This document shows positions 1 to 12,100 of a DNA stretch of 64,000 nt, piece by piece. Within the stretch, counting starts at the first letter, position 1; each line of letters begins with the position of its first letter. Under the pieces are notes generated by a model. It saw only the letters and a list, made by a program, of their open reading frames with translations, was not told where the DNA came from and made no database searches. A program made the translations under genes and the position numbers. The stretch covers positions 11,647,790-11,711,789 of the forward strand of contig CM075761.1 in the NCBI GenBank assembly GCA_037974335.1. Direction: 5' to 3'. Source of the DNA: Prionace glauca (Eukaryota; Chordata; Chondrichthyes; Carcharhiniformes; Carcharhinidae).

Positions 1-905
1 TTGCTGGCATAGTGGAGAGTGAAGAAAGTTATCTCCGATTGCAACAGGATCTTGATCAATTGGGCCAGTGGGCTGATGAATGGCAGATGGAGTTTAATTT
101 AGATAAATACGAGGTGTCGCGTTTTAGTAGATTGAACGAGGGGAGGACTCATTCAGTTAATGGTATGGCGTTGGGGAGGGTTACAGATCAAGGAAATCTA
201 GGGGTACATGTTCATAGCTCCCTGAAAGTGGAGTCACCGATGGACAGAGTGGTGAAGAAGGCATTCGGCATGCTTGGTTTCATCGGTCAGAATACAGGAA
301 TTGGGACGTCTTGTTGAAGTTGGACAAGACATTGGGAAGGCCACAATTGGAATACTGTGTACAGTTCTGGTCACCCTATTATAGAAAGGATGCTATTAAA
401 CCAGAAGGAGTGCAGAAAAAGATTTACTAGGATGTTACCAGGACTTGATGGTTTGAGTTTCTTAGGAGAGGGTGGATAGGCTGAAACTTTGTTTTTTCTG
501 GAGCGTAGAAGCCTGAGGTGTGATCTTACAGAGGTTTATAAAATAATGAAGGGCACAGATCAAATTGACAGTCAACATATTTTCCCAAATGAAAGGGAGT
601 CGAAAACGAGAGGGTTTTGTTTTAGGCTGAGAAGGGAGAGATACAAAAGTGTCCAGAGGGGTCATCTATTCACAAAGAGGTTGGTGAGTGTCTGCAACAA
701 GCTGCCAGAGGCAGTAGTAAGAGGTGGGTACAATTTTGTCTTTTAAAAAACAATTGGACAGTTACATGTGTGAGATGGGTATGGAGGAATATTGGCCAAA
801 TGAGCGCAACTGGGATTCGTTTAATTGCCTGAAAGAATGGGTGGCATGGACAATTTGGGCCGAAGTGCCAGTTTTCATGCTGTAAACCTCTATGACTCTA
901 CAACT
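1..905 (+). mobile_element. Old CR1 LINE relic, RT C-terminal half and 3' end
   Basis: Translation gives CR1 reverse-transcriptase C-terminal landmarks in order: QMEFNLDKYEV, DLGVHVHSSLKV-like, [35 protein letters not shown], and a 3' end at CATGCTGTAAACCTCTATGACTCTA. Several frame changes make it a dead copy. It is cut by the left edge of the window. It belongs to the same older subfamily as the relic near 24.8 kb. Confidence 0.85.
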
Positions 906-1232
906 TAGAGCATGGGAGACAAACCGGCTCAGATCACCGGGAAAGTTAGGTATGTGGCAGATCACATTGCTATAATCTGTCGCAATAGTGTTATGTTTAA
1001 GAAATGAATAATGAAAACGTCAAATGCAATAAACAAACGTTCATATCTCCTCACCACGATTATACACAGATCATGCAGTTGTTTTCTTATCCTGAGTTCA
1101 ATCCTCCCATCAAAAAGAACTTCAATTTCTGATGTTCTCACATTACTTTTGTGGAATTTTGCTGGTGAAAAATTCTTTGCTGCAATTTTTTTTTGCAATA
1201 CAAGAGGACTGCACTTGTAGAAGTATTTCGCT
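906..1232. other. Unassigned sequence
   Basis: No convincing gene, splice-flanked exon or recognised repeat is visible. Short open frames here have no family features. Confidence 0.5.
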
Positions 1233-1234
1233 AT

Positions 1235-1425
1235 GAAAGTAACTTTCCTTCCACCTCTCTCCTTTTCTTATATTTTCATTCTTTCTTTTCTTTTAAGTCT
1301 CTTGGGTCCTCCTCTCTGTTGCTCTCTCTCTCTCTCTACTATGCTCTTTTATCTCTCTTTTGATTTATTTCACTTTTTTCTTTTTTGTGTGTGGTCTCTT
1401 TTCTCCAATACTCTTGCTCTCTTTA
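1235..1425. repeat. Pyrimidine-rich low-complexity tract
   Basis: The stretch is rich in CT, TTTC and CTCT runs, with a (CT) core near 1322-1340. The open frame across it is leucine/serine/phenylalanine-rich because of base composition and is not a gene. Confidence 0.7.
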
Positions 1426-1432
1426 TATATAA

Positions 1433-1600
1433 AGAACAAAGAACAACACAGCACGGAAAACAGGCCCTTCGGCCCAACGAGCCCGCGCCGCCATCTTAAC
1501 AATATATTTTTCCTCCTCCACCCTTGACCCATGTCTATGCTTATGGTACCCCCATAATATCTCTCCTCTTCTGCCTCTCCAGCTCCCTTGTCACATATTA
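1433..1600 (-). mobile_element. 5'-truncated CR1-D 3' tail
   Basis: It begins with tandem AAAGAACAAAGAACAA, which is the reverse complement of the CR1-D terminal TTCTTTG repeat. It continues with CAGGCCCTTCGGCCCAACGAG, the same tail found at 13.7, 16.5, 39.0, 56.8, 57.1 and, on the + strand, 61.2 kb. The inner end is not sharp. Confidence 0.75.
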
Positions 1601-1797
1601 ACCGAAATATTAACTCAATCCTGTACCCAATAGGAAGTTAGGATCAATTTTTGGATTGGCGATCATGAACCTCCAGGCGATAGGCGGAATTCTCCATTTG
1701 CATTATTGTGGGAAATTTATCACTGGGCTCAGACTGGAGGTATCCAGAATACGGATTTTTTGGGGGGGACGAAGCTTCAGGAGAAAGCACTAGTACT

Positions 1798-2141
1798 CCA
1801 CGGTAGCACAGTGGTTAGCACTGCTGCTTCACAGCTCCAGGGTCCTGGGTTCGATTCCCGGCTCAGGTCACTGCCTGTGTGGAGTTTGCACATTCTCCTC
1901 GTGCCTGCGTGGGTTTTCTCCGGGTGCTCCGGTTTCCTCCCACAGTCCAAAGATGTGCGGGTTTAGGTTTATTGGCTATGCTAAAATTGCCCCTTAGTAT
2001 CCTGGGATGTGTAGGTTAGAGGGATTAGCAGGTAAAATGTGTAGGGATATGGGGATAGGGTCTGGGTGGGATTGTGTTCGGTGCAGACTCGATTGGCCGA
2101 AGGGCCTATTTCTGCACTGTAGGGTTCTATGGTTCTATGGT
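1798..2141 (+). mobile_element. HE1-type tRNA-derived SINE, near full length
   Basis: A tRNA-like head carries an A-box-like GGTAGCACAGTGGTTAGCAC and a B-box GGTTCGATTCC. It is followed by the V-SINE central domain (GTGTGGAGTTTGCACATTCTCC to CCCACAGTCCAAAGATGTG) and a CR1-like 3' tail of GGTTCTATGGTTCTATGG. It has no cloverleaf 3' half, so it is not a working tRNA gene. Confidence 0.9.
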
Positions 2142-2392
2142 TCCACTTGGCAACCACCTTCTCAAATGTACAATAGCAGTTGATGATTTTTATACTGTTC
2201 AGATAGTCCGGGGATTAGTCATTTAACACATCGTTATATTTGAGCAGACAGATCATGGAGATTGGAAGTTTAACATGTCGTTACAATCAGACTTGTACAG
2301 ACATGGGCAGTTAATATAGTATTGTTCATAGAATGGATACATTTCCTCTATCAATGACTGCTTTCGATCCATACATTCAGTGATTGATTTTT
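2142..2392. other. Unassigned intergenic sequence
   Basis: Nothing recognisable lies between the SINE and the following CR1-B copy. Confidence 0.5.
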
Positions 2393-3075
2393 AACATAGA
2401 ACATAGAACATACAAACATACTACAGCACAAACAGGCCCTTCGGCCCATGAGTTGCACCGATCACATCAACACCTACCAATCCATAGACCTATCTATAAC
2501 GCCCAATCCCACTAAATCCCATATACTCATCCAGAAGTCTTTTAAAAGACCCCAGCGAGTTCGCCTCCACCACCACTGACGGCAGCCATTCACTCACCAC
2601 CCTCTGAGTGAAAAACTTACCCCTAACATCACTTCTGAATTTCCCTCCCTGTACCTTAAATCTGTGTCCTCTCGTAGCGACCATTTCAACCCGGGTAAAT
2701 AGCCTCTGAGAATCCGCCCTGTCTATTCATCTCAACATTTTATAAACTTCTATCAGGTCGCCTCTCAACCTTCGCCTCTCCAGGGAGAAGAGTCCCAGCT
2801 CCCTCAACCTAACTTCATAAGGCATGCCTCCCAGTCCAGGCAACATCCTTGTAAATCTCCTCTGCACCCTCTCAATAGCTTCTACATCTTTCCTATAGTG
2901 AGGCGACCAGAACTGCGCACAGTACTCCAAGTGAGGCCTGACAAGGGCCTTATAAAGTTGCAGCATTACCTCCCGACTCCTAAACTCAATCCCTCGATTA
3001 ATGAAGGCCAGTGCACCATACGTCTTCATGACCACCTCCTCCACCTGCGAGGCCGAGTTAAGAGTCCTCTTAAAG
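2393..3075 (-). mobile_element. CR1-B LINE, 5'-truncated
   Basis: The antisense strand opens with AACATAGAACATAGAACATA repeats and then CGATCACATCAACACCTACC, the 3' UTR of CR1-B. Reading the - strand gives [44 protein letters not shown] and FTQRVVSEW. The copy stops upstream at the RTLNSASQVEEVV segment. It sits about 90 bp upstream of the candidate leader exon of the Ig-like receptor, so it may separate that gene from its older promoter. Confidence 0.9.
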
Positions 3076-3162
3076 TTTTGCTTCATTTTTTGTATTTATT
3101 TTCCCATCTAGGGCTGATCCTATTATCAGTCCCTTTATCCTGGGTCTGCCCTTATCTTTAAA

Positions 3163-3199
3163 ATGCCTCAAGTTCTGACGAGCTTACTGCAGCTTTTCT
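3163..3199 (+). CDS. Candidate leader exon (signal peptide) of the VJ-C1 receptor
   Basis: ATG at 3163 begins [12 protein letters not shown] and then splices in phase 1. Joined to the V exon it gives a short hydrophobic leader ending FFIFS before QAVFTQTP. The 187-bp leader intron is typical of V genes. The donor GTTACT is non-consensus, and reading on in frame soon meets a stop. The true leader could lie upstream of the CR1-B insertion instead. Confidence 0.4.
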
Positions 3200-6100
3200 G
3201 TTACTGCATATTTTAACTTTAAGTGACTGTGCTAAAACACAGTGTCTGTTTGATCTCCCCTCCCAGGTAACTATTATGTGTGCCAGGTAACCATTCCTTT
3301 ACTTTCTCCACTTCAGTTTGAATCAGATTTGGGTTATGCTCACAAAAAAAGAGGAATTTCTGCTGATGTGCCCTGTTCTCTCTCAGTTATTTTCTCCCAG
3401 GCGGTGTTCACGCAAACTCCAGCGATCCAAACCGTCTCGGCGGGAAGTCGCTTTGAGCTGCATTGCCACACAGGCTGGTTGGCAAGTGCAGCGGTTTACT
3501 GGTATAAACAGCAGCAACATCGGCATGTTCAGTTCGTCCATGTGGTCAAAAAACACTTCCCTAGAGACGGGCGGTTTTCAGGAGCTGTTAACAACGATTC
3601 GACTGTTCATACACTGATGATTCAGGATGCTCAGATGGCGGATTCGGGGGTTTATTACTGTGCAGCAAGGAAATCTAACGGGGTGCCCTTTATATTTGGA
3701 AACGGATCAACGTTACTCATCACTGGTAAAAAAATAATAAAAAATAAGTGAATTAAATAATTTAAAAAGTAGGAATTGAGACTGAAAAGTAATTTCATCT
3801 TTCCTAACCAGGTCCCCCGACAATATTCCTCTTGGCTCCACCGCTGGCTGAGATTCTGTCCATGGAAACTATCCCATTGATGTGTTTGGTGAGCGGCGTA
3901 ACCTCGGTTACTCTCCCTGTCCACTGGAATGTTTCCACAGGGGAGACGGAGGGATGGACGGATTCTGGAGCAATAGGCTCCACCGGGATGTACAGTGTTA
4001 GAAGTCAGCTCACTGTCCCCCGAGGAAGCTGCAGCCAGGGGGCTATTTGTATTTGTTCCGTTCACACGACCTCAGTTGAAAACCTCATAAGCGAAGTCTT
4101 CCCATGTCAGAGAGGTAAGTTTTTGCATATTCACTTTATGTATTGCTGTTGTGAGATCCGTTGTGAGCAATAGTGTATTTAATGCTAAAGGTTGCTCACG
4201 TTTCTGCGTGTGGACGCAGGCATCATGCGATCAATTTAGAGAGGGAACTAAATTTAGTATCTCTAACTTTAATGATGATTCAAAGCTTAGTGGGAGGGTG
4301 AGTTTTAAGGACGGTGTAGAGATGCATCTGTGTGATTTAGACAAGTTCAGTGAGTGTGCAACTGCATAGCAAATAAAATATAAGGCGGATAAATGAGAGA
4401 GTATTCACTTTTTTTTAGCGAAAGCGAAAAGTAGATTGTTCAGACAGATACAAGTTCACACAGAGACATCCAAGCAATGGGGTAAAGCTAGGAATCTAGC
4501 AAAGAATCGGCCAACAATTTATTGCCTCCTTCTATGCAATTGGATACTTTGTCAATAATATTATTCTCTGATTACATTGTTGCTTCTTAAGTATCGCTGG
4601 TAACCCTCCCCGTCACCCTAACTGTTACATTGGTGAAATTGGAAAAAGTAGGTTTGAGACATTCAATTTTGAGTTGACTGGTCGTGGGTGTCTTTGGAAT
4701 TTGGGCATGTGCGCGGTGGCCTGAGGAAAATCATTCTTCAAAGTTATTTTTCCCGCTCCTCATCAGATCCGCGAGAACCATCCTGCAATTCACTGCTTTA
4801 TGGCGGTTCCTTGGTAATAATTGTCCTTCTCGTGATATTTGCTGTTCTGGCGGGTTGGAACTACAAGAATCGCCTCTCAGGTAGGAAGTGTCTGCCTACT
4901 CTGTCCTTCTGTGCGGCCCAGCATCCCGATATATTTGTTCTTGTTCCTCTACAAAATAATTAACCTGCTCCCTGCACAAGTTGTAATGTTTTAATCTTTT
5001 TTATATGCTTTAGGCATCAAGACATCACGCGGCGTATTCACAGATTCGAGGGATTGTGAACAAAATGAACTGGTAAATAGTCTTTCGATTTTGCGTTGTT
5101 TAATTGCTCTGACATTTGAGAACAACGCTTAAGAACATAATAACATAAGAAATAGGAGCAGGAATGGGCCATCTAGCCCTTCGAGCCTGCCCCGCCATTC
5201 AATAAGATAATGGCTGATCTGAAGTGGATCAGTTCCACTTTCCCGCTCTCTCCCCTTAATTCCCTTGCCTATCACAAATCTATCTACCCGTGACTTAAAT
5301 ATGTTTGGCGAGGTAGAGCAGAGAATTCCAGAGTTTCACCACCCTTTCAGTGAAGAAGTTCCTCCTCAACTCCGTTCTAAACTGCGCCCCCTTATCATGA
5401 GGCTGTGCCCTCTAGTCCTGCTGTCCTTCCTAAGCGGGAAGAATCTCTCTACCTCTACCCTATCATCCCCTTCATTATCTTATACGTCTCTATAAGATCC
5501 CCTCTCATCCTTCTAAACTCCAATGAGTACAGACTCAGTCTATTTAGTCTCTCTTCATAGTCCAACCCGCTCATCTCCGGTATCAGCCTAGTCAACCTTC
5601 TCTACACTCCCTCCAAGGCCAAAATATCCTTGCGCAAGTGCGGCGACCAAAACTGCAAACAGTACTCCAGCTGCGGCCTCACCAGTACCCTGTATAGTTG
5701 CAGCAAGACCTCCCTGCATTTATATTCCATCGCCCTCGCTATAAAAGCCAGGGTTAATATTCATCGTGCTGGTTACAAAATCTATTAAACGTTTCAATGT
5801 GTTATTTAGCATATTGCTGCAGATGAAAGTAGCTGTACAATATAGATATGGACAATTAATCTCAGAAAATGGAGATAATGCCAGAATGTCGTTCAAATTA
5901 AACAGTATGGGGTTCGAATGGAATTGGATTGTGAGAAAAGGTAGCAAAGATTTCACCCATATCCCCGCGTCTACTGAAGACAAACACATAAGATACAGGA
6001 AGGAGTATGCTGTTAATGAAAAGGGATTGGCAAACAAGATTATGGAAATTCCTAAGGTCTTTTATACATAAGTAACGAGGAAGAGGATAGAACATAGAAC

Positions 6101-9100
6101 ATAGAACATAGAACATTACAGCGCAGAACAGACCCTTCAGCCCACGATGTTGCGCCGACCAGTTACAAAACAATGATCCACTAGCCTAAAACAATCCCTT
6201 TTCATCCATAAACCTATCTACAGATCTCTTAAACGCCCCCAAACTAGGTGCATTTACAATTGCAGCTGGCAGGGCATTCCAGTCCCTCACCACCCTCTGG
6301 GTAAAGAACCTACCCCTGACATCTGTCCTATAACATAGAACATTACAGCGCAGAACAGGCCCTTCGGCCCACGATGTTGCGCCGACCAGTTACAAAACAA
6401 TGACCCACTAGCCTAAACCAATCCCTTTTCATCCATAAACCTATCCACAGATCTTTTAAACGCCCCCAAACTAGGTGCATTTACAACTGCAGCTGGCAGG
6501 GCATTCCAGTCCCTCACCACCCTCTGGGTAAAGAACCTACCCCTGACATCTGTCCTATAACTACCCCCCCTTAATTTAAAATCGTGCCCCCTCGTGTTAG
6601 CTTTCTCCATCCTAGGAAAAAGGCTATCACTATCTACCCTGTCTAAACCTCTAATCATCTTATATGTTTCAATGAGATCCCCTCTTAGCCGCCTTCTTTC
6701 CAGCGAAAACAACCCCAAATCTCTCAATCTCTCCTCATAGGATCTCCCCTCCATACCAGGCAACATCCTGGTAAACCTCCTTTGCACCCTCTCCAAAGCC
6801 TCCACATCCTTCCTGTAATGTGGGGACCAGAACTGCACACAAAACTCCAAGTGCGGCCGCACCAGAGATGTGTACAGTTGCATCATGACACTGCGACTCC
6901 TAAATTCAATCCCCCTATCAATAAACGCCAAAACTCCGTATGCCTTCTTAACAACCTTATCCACTTGATTCCCAACTTTCAGGGATCTATGTACACATAC
7001 ACCTAGATCCCTCTGCTCCTCCACACTATTCAAAGTCCTCCCGTTAGCCCTATACTCAACACATCTGTTATTCCTACCGAAATGAATTACCTCACACTTC
7101 TCCACATTAAACTCCATTCGCCACCTCTCAGCCCAGCTCTGCAACCTATCTTAGTCATCCTGCAAACTATGACACCCTTCCTCACTATCTACCACACCTC
7201 CGACTTTGGTGTCATCAGCAAACTTACTAATCCACCCAACTATACCCTCATCCAGATCATTAATAAAAATTACAAACAGCAGTGGCCCCAAAACAGATCC
7301 CTGAGGCACACCACTTGTAACCGAACTCCATGACGAATATTTCCCATCAACCACCACTCTCTGTCTCCTATCTGCTAGCCAATTCCTGATCCAATTACCT
7401 AGATCACCCCCAATCCCATACATCTGCATTTTCTGCAGAAGCCTACCATGGTGAACCTTATCAAACGCCTTGCTAAAATCCATATACACCACATCAACTG
7501 CCTTACCCCTATCCACCTCTTTGGTCACTTTCTCAAAGAACTCGATAAGGTTAGTAAGGCATGACCTACCCGCTACAAAACCATGTTGACTGTGTCTAAT
7601 CAATTCATTACTCTCCAAATAACTATAAATCCTGTCTCTAATAATCCTTTCCAAAACCTTACCCACCACAGAAGTAAGACTCACCGGTCTATAATTCCCA
7701 GGGAAGTCTCTTCTCCCCTTCTTAAACAATGGGACAACATTTGCTGTCCTCCAATCTTCTGGTACTATACCAGAGACTAACGACGACCTGAAGATCAGAG
7801 CCAGAGGCTCCGCAATCACCCCTCTTGCCTCCCAAAGAATCCTAGGGTAAATCCCATCTGGACCAGGGGACTTATCTATTTTCAATCCCTCTAAAATATC
7901 CAGCACATTCCCCGTATCAACTGCAATACTATCTTAGGATAGCCAAGGAAATTATTGATCCAGTGAAGGATAGTGCAGGGAATGTTTGCGTGGAGGCCGA
8001 GAAAAATGTGTGAGATGCAAAATGAATATTTTCCCTCAGAATTCACCAAATGGAAGGAATTGGTGGATGATGATCCTAGCACAGCTTGTGCAGATATTCC
8101 GGTTCATTTTGACATAAAACGGATGACGTATTGGGCGTCTTCAAATGTACTAAAATAGATAAGCCCCCAGGGCCTGATTGGATATACGGCATAACACTGA
8201 GGGGGGGAAGGGAGCAAACTGCTCGGCCTTGACAGAAATCCTTGTATCTTCATTGCCTCCAGGTGAAGTTCCAGAGGAATGCGGAATAGCCAATGTTGTT
8301 CCACTGTTTCAATAGGGGAGCAGGGAAAATGCAGGAACTTACAGGCCGGTGAGCCCTAGGTCAGCAGTGGGGAAATTATTGGAAATGATTCTTAGGGACA
8401 AGATTTGTTCACATTTGGCAACAAATGGACCCATTAGTGATAAACAGCATGGGTGAGGGTATAGTTGGGTGGATTAGTAAATTTGCTGATGACAATAGAG
8501 GCTTTGGTTTAGATTAGTGGGTCATTGTTTTTTAACTGGTCGGCGCAACATCGTGGGCCGAAGGGCCTGTTCTGCGCTGTAATGTTCTATGTTCTATGGT
8601 TTTATGAAGAGGACGTGGGGCGATTAACTTGATCCACTTTTTCAAGGAAGTGTGAAAGATGAGAGATGAGGCATAATCTGTGGATGCTTTATACATGGAC
8701 TCCAGTTAAGGCTTTGGCAAGAGTCATGTTAGACTGGGGCGAAAGGTGAAGTCACCCGGGGCAAGGTGGATACAGAACTGCCGTGGGCATAGAAGATAGC
8801 AGTAAAGGGGTGAATTTCTGAATGGAGGGCTGTGGCTAACGGTGTTCCATAGGAATCCTTTCTTGGACTTTTGTTGCTCATAGAATAAATGACAGGGGGA
8901 TAGATGTAGCTGCTGTGATTAGTAGCTTCACAGATGACACAAAAAGTGATGGTGTTGCGGATACTGAAGAGGATTGTCAGATGACACAGCAATATATTGA
9001 CAGGTCTGAGACTTGGGCAGAGAAATGGCAGATAGAATTTGTGAGGTAATGCATTTTGGAACGTCCAATGCAACTGGAAATAACACAGTAAATGTTAGCA

Positions 9101-12100
9101 CCCTTAGGAGGATTGAGATGCAGAGATCTTTGGCTGTACTTGTCCACGGACAACTCAAAGTGGCATCGCAGGTGGATAATGTAGTCAAGAAGGAAAACAA
9201 AATTCTTGCATTCATTGGTCGGGGCATTGACTGTAACAGAAACACCTATCATGCTGCAGTTGTACAAAACATTAGTTCGGCTTCATTTGAAATATTGTGC
9301 ACAATTCTCGTCACCACACTACGAAAATGATGTGGATGCTTTGGAATCAGTGGAGAAGGGGTGAACCGGGCCGTTACTTGGTCTAGAAAGTATTAGCAAG
9401 GAAGAGAGTTGGGATAAATTTGGCTTATTCTCACTGGAACGACGGAGGGTCGACCTCAGGCCATACACCAAACGACTCAAGGAAAGCTTCTTCCCTGCTA
9501 CCATCATACTTTTGAATTGACGTATCTTACATTAAGTTCATCTTTCTCTACACCCTAGATATGACTGCAAACACTATATTCGACACTCACTTCTCTATGA
9601 ATGGTATGCTTTGCCTGTATAGAGTGCAAGGAATAACACTTTTCACGGTGTATTTATTCTTGCGACAGTAACAAATTAAATGAAATCAAATCAAAATGTT
9701 CTGTTTTTTTCTCGATCCTTTAGCCATCATTTGCTGAAGTCTAGACTATTTCAAATGCTCAGGGCTTTTTTTTTGTCTGGCCAATGTCTATGCTCAATTA
9801 GTGTATCTAATATTATCGCTAATTTCACTTGTAAGGTGTGGTTTGGCCACTTTTCCCGTTTTACTTTTGCTTCAGACAGGAACAAACCACCATTGCAATT
9901 TATCTCTTCCACCCTTCGAATACTTATCATTGTTTTTCCACCTTAAGGGAACGTTTCCCAATCCAACGTATCCAACCCGAGCCTCATACCACCACAGTTT
10001 ATTTCATGAAGATCGTGGACCCTGGCCCCACAAACATCTTGATGGATAATTCTAGCATATTACTCTCGTTCATGCCCTGCTGGTCTCAAACAAGGGGATT
10101 TCCAATTATTTGTTTCTTGCAGCAGCTTGCAGGTGCAGCAGGTGGTCAGGAAGGCGAATGGGATGCTGGCCTTCATAGCGAAGGGGATTGAATATAAAAG
10201 TAGGGAGTTCTTGCTGCAGCTGTATAGGGCATTGGTGAGGCCGCAGCTGGAGTACTGTGTGCAGTTTTGGGCGCCGCACCTGCGCAAAGATATTTTGGCC
10301 TTGGAGGGAGTGCAGAGGAGGTTCACTAGGCTGATACCGGAGTTGAGGGGGTTGCGCTATGAGGAGAGGCTGAATGAACTAGGCTTGTACTCGTTGGAGT
10401 TTACAAGAATGAGGGGAGATCTCATTGAGACGTATAAAATGATGAATGGGATGGATAGGATAGAGGTGGAGAGACTCTTCCCGTTCAAAAAAAGACAGTA
10501 GGACTAGGGGGCACAGCCTCAAGATAAAGGGGGGGGCGTTATAGAACGGAGTTGAGGAGGAACTTTTTCACTCAAAGGGTGGTCAATCTCTGGAATTCTC
10601 TACCCGTTGAAGTGGTGGAGGCTGCCTCGCTAAATATTATCAAGAAGCGGGTTGATGGGTTTTTGATAAGAGAGGGGATTAAGGGTTATGGGGAGAACAT
10701 AGAACATAGAACATTACAGCGCAAAACAGGCCCTTCGGCCCACGATGTTGCGCCGACCAGTTACAAAACAATGACCCACTAGCCTAAACCAATCCCTTTT
10801 CATCCATAAACCTATCCACAGATCTTTTAAACGCCCCCAAACTAGGTGCATTTACAACTGCAGCTGGCAGGGCATTCCAGTCCCTCACCACCCTCTGGGT
10901 AAAGAACCTACCCCTGACATCTGTCCTATAACTACCCCCCCTTAATTTAAAATCGTGCCCCCTCGTGTTAGCTTTCTCCATCCTAGGAAAAAGGCTATCA
11001 CTATCTACCCTGTCTAAACCTCTAATCATCTTATATGTTTCAATGAGATCCCCTCTTAGCCGCCTTCTTTCCAGCGAAAACAACCCCAAATCTCTCAATC
11101 TCTCCTCATAGGATCTCCCCTCCATACCAGGCAACATCCTGGTAAACCTCCTCTGCACCCTCTCCAAAGCCTCTACATCCTTCTTGTAATGTGGGGACCA
11201 GAACTGCACACAAAACTCCAAGTGCGGCCGCACCAGAGATGTGTACAGTTGCATCATGACGCTACGACTCCTAAATTCAATCCCCCTACCAATAAACGCC
11301 AAAACTCCGTATGCCTTCTTAACAACTTTATCTACTTGATTCCCAACTTTCAGGGATCTATGTACACATACACCTAGATCCCTCTGCTCCTCCACACTAT
11401 TCAAAGTCCTCCCGTTAGCCCTATACTCAACACATCTGTTATTCCTACCGAAATGAATTACCTCACACTTCTCCACATTAAACTCCATTCGCCACCTCTC
11501 AGCCCAGCTCTGCAACCTTTCCAAGTCATCCTGCAAACTATGACACCCTTCCTCACAATCTACCACACCTCCGACTTTGGTGTCATCAGCAAACTTACTA
11601 ATCCACCCAACTATACCCTCATCCAGATCATTAATAAAAATTACAAACAGCAGTGGCCCCAAAACAGATCCCTGAGGCACACCACTTGTAACCGAACTCC
11701 ATGACGAATATTTCCCATCAACCACCACTCTCTGTCTCCTATCTGCTAGCCAATTCCTGATCCAATTACTTGGATCACCCCCAATCCCATACATCTGCAT
11801 TTTCTGCAGAAGCCTACCATGGTGAACCTTATCAAACGCCTTGCTAAAATCCATATACACCACATCAACTGCCTTACCCCTATCCACCTCTTTGGTCACT
11901 TTTTCAAAGAACTCGATAAGGTTAGTAAGGCATGACCTACCCGCTACAAAACCATGCTGACTATCTCTTATCAACTCATTACTTTCCAAATAACTATAAA
12001 TCCTGTCTCTAATAATCCTTTCCAAAACCTTACCCACCACAGAAGTAAGACTCACCGGTCTATAATTCCCAGGGAAGTCCCTTCTCCCCTTCTTAAACAA

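Noticed and set aside
1235-1499. Hydrophobic 88-codon frame resembling a membrane peptide
   Set aside because: It is low-complexity pyrimidine DNA running into a CR1-D tail.
3236-3242. CACAGTG heptamer near the V exon, as in a recombination signal
   Set aside because: It lies upstream of the V exon, not at its 3' border, with no A-rich nonamer at 12 or 23 bp. V and J are already joined.
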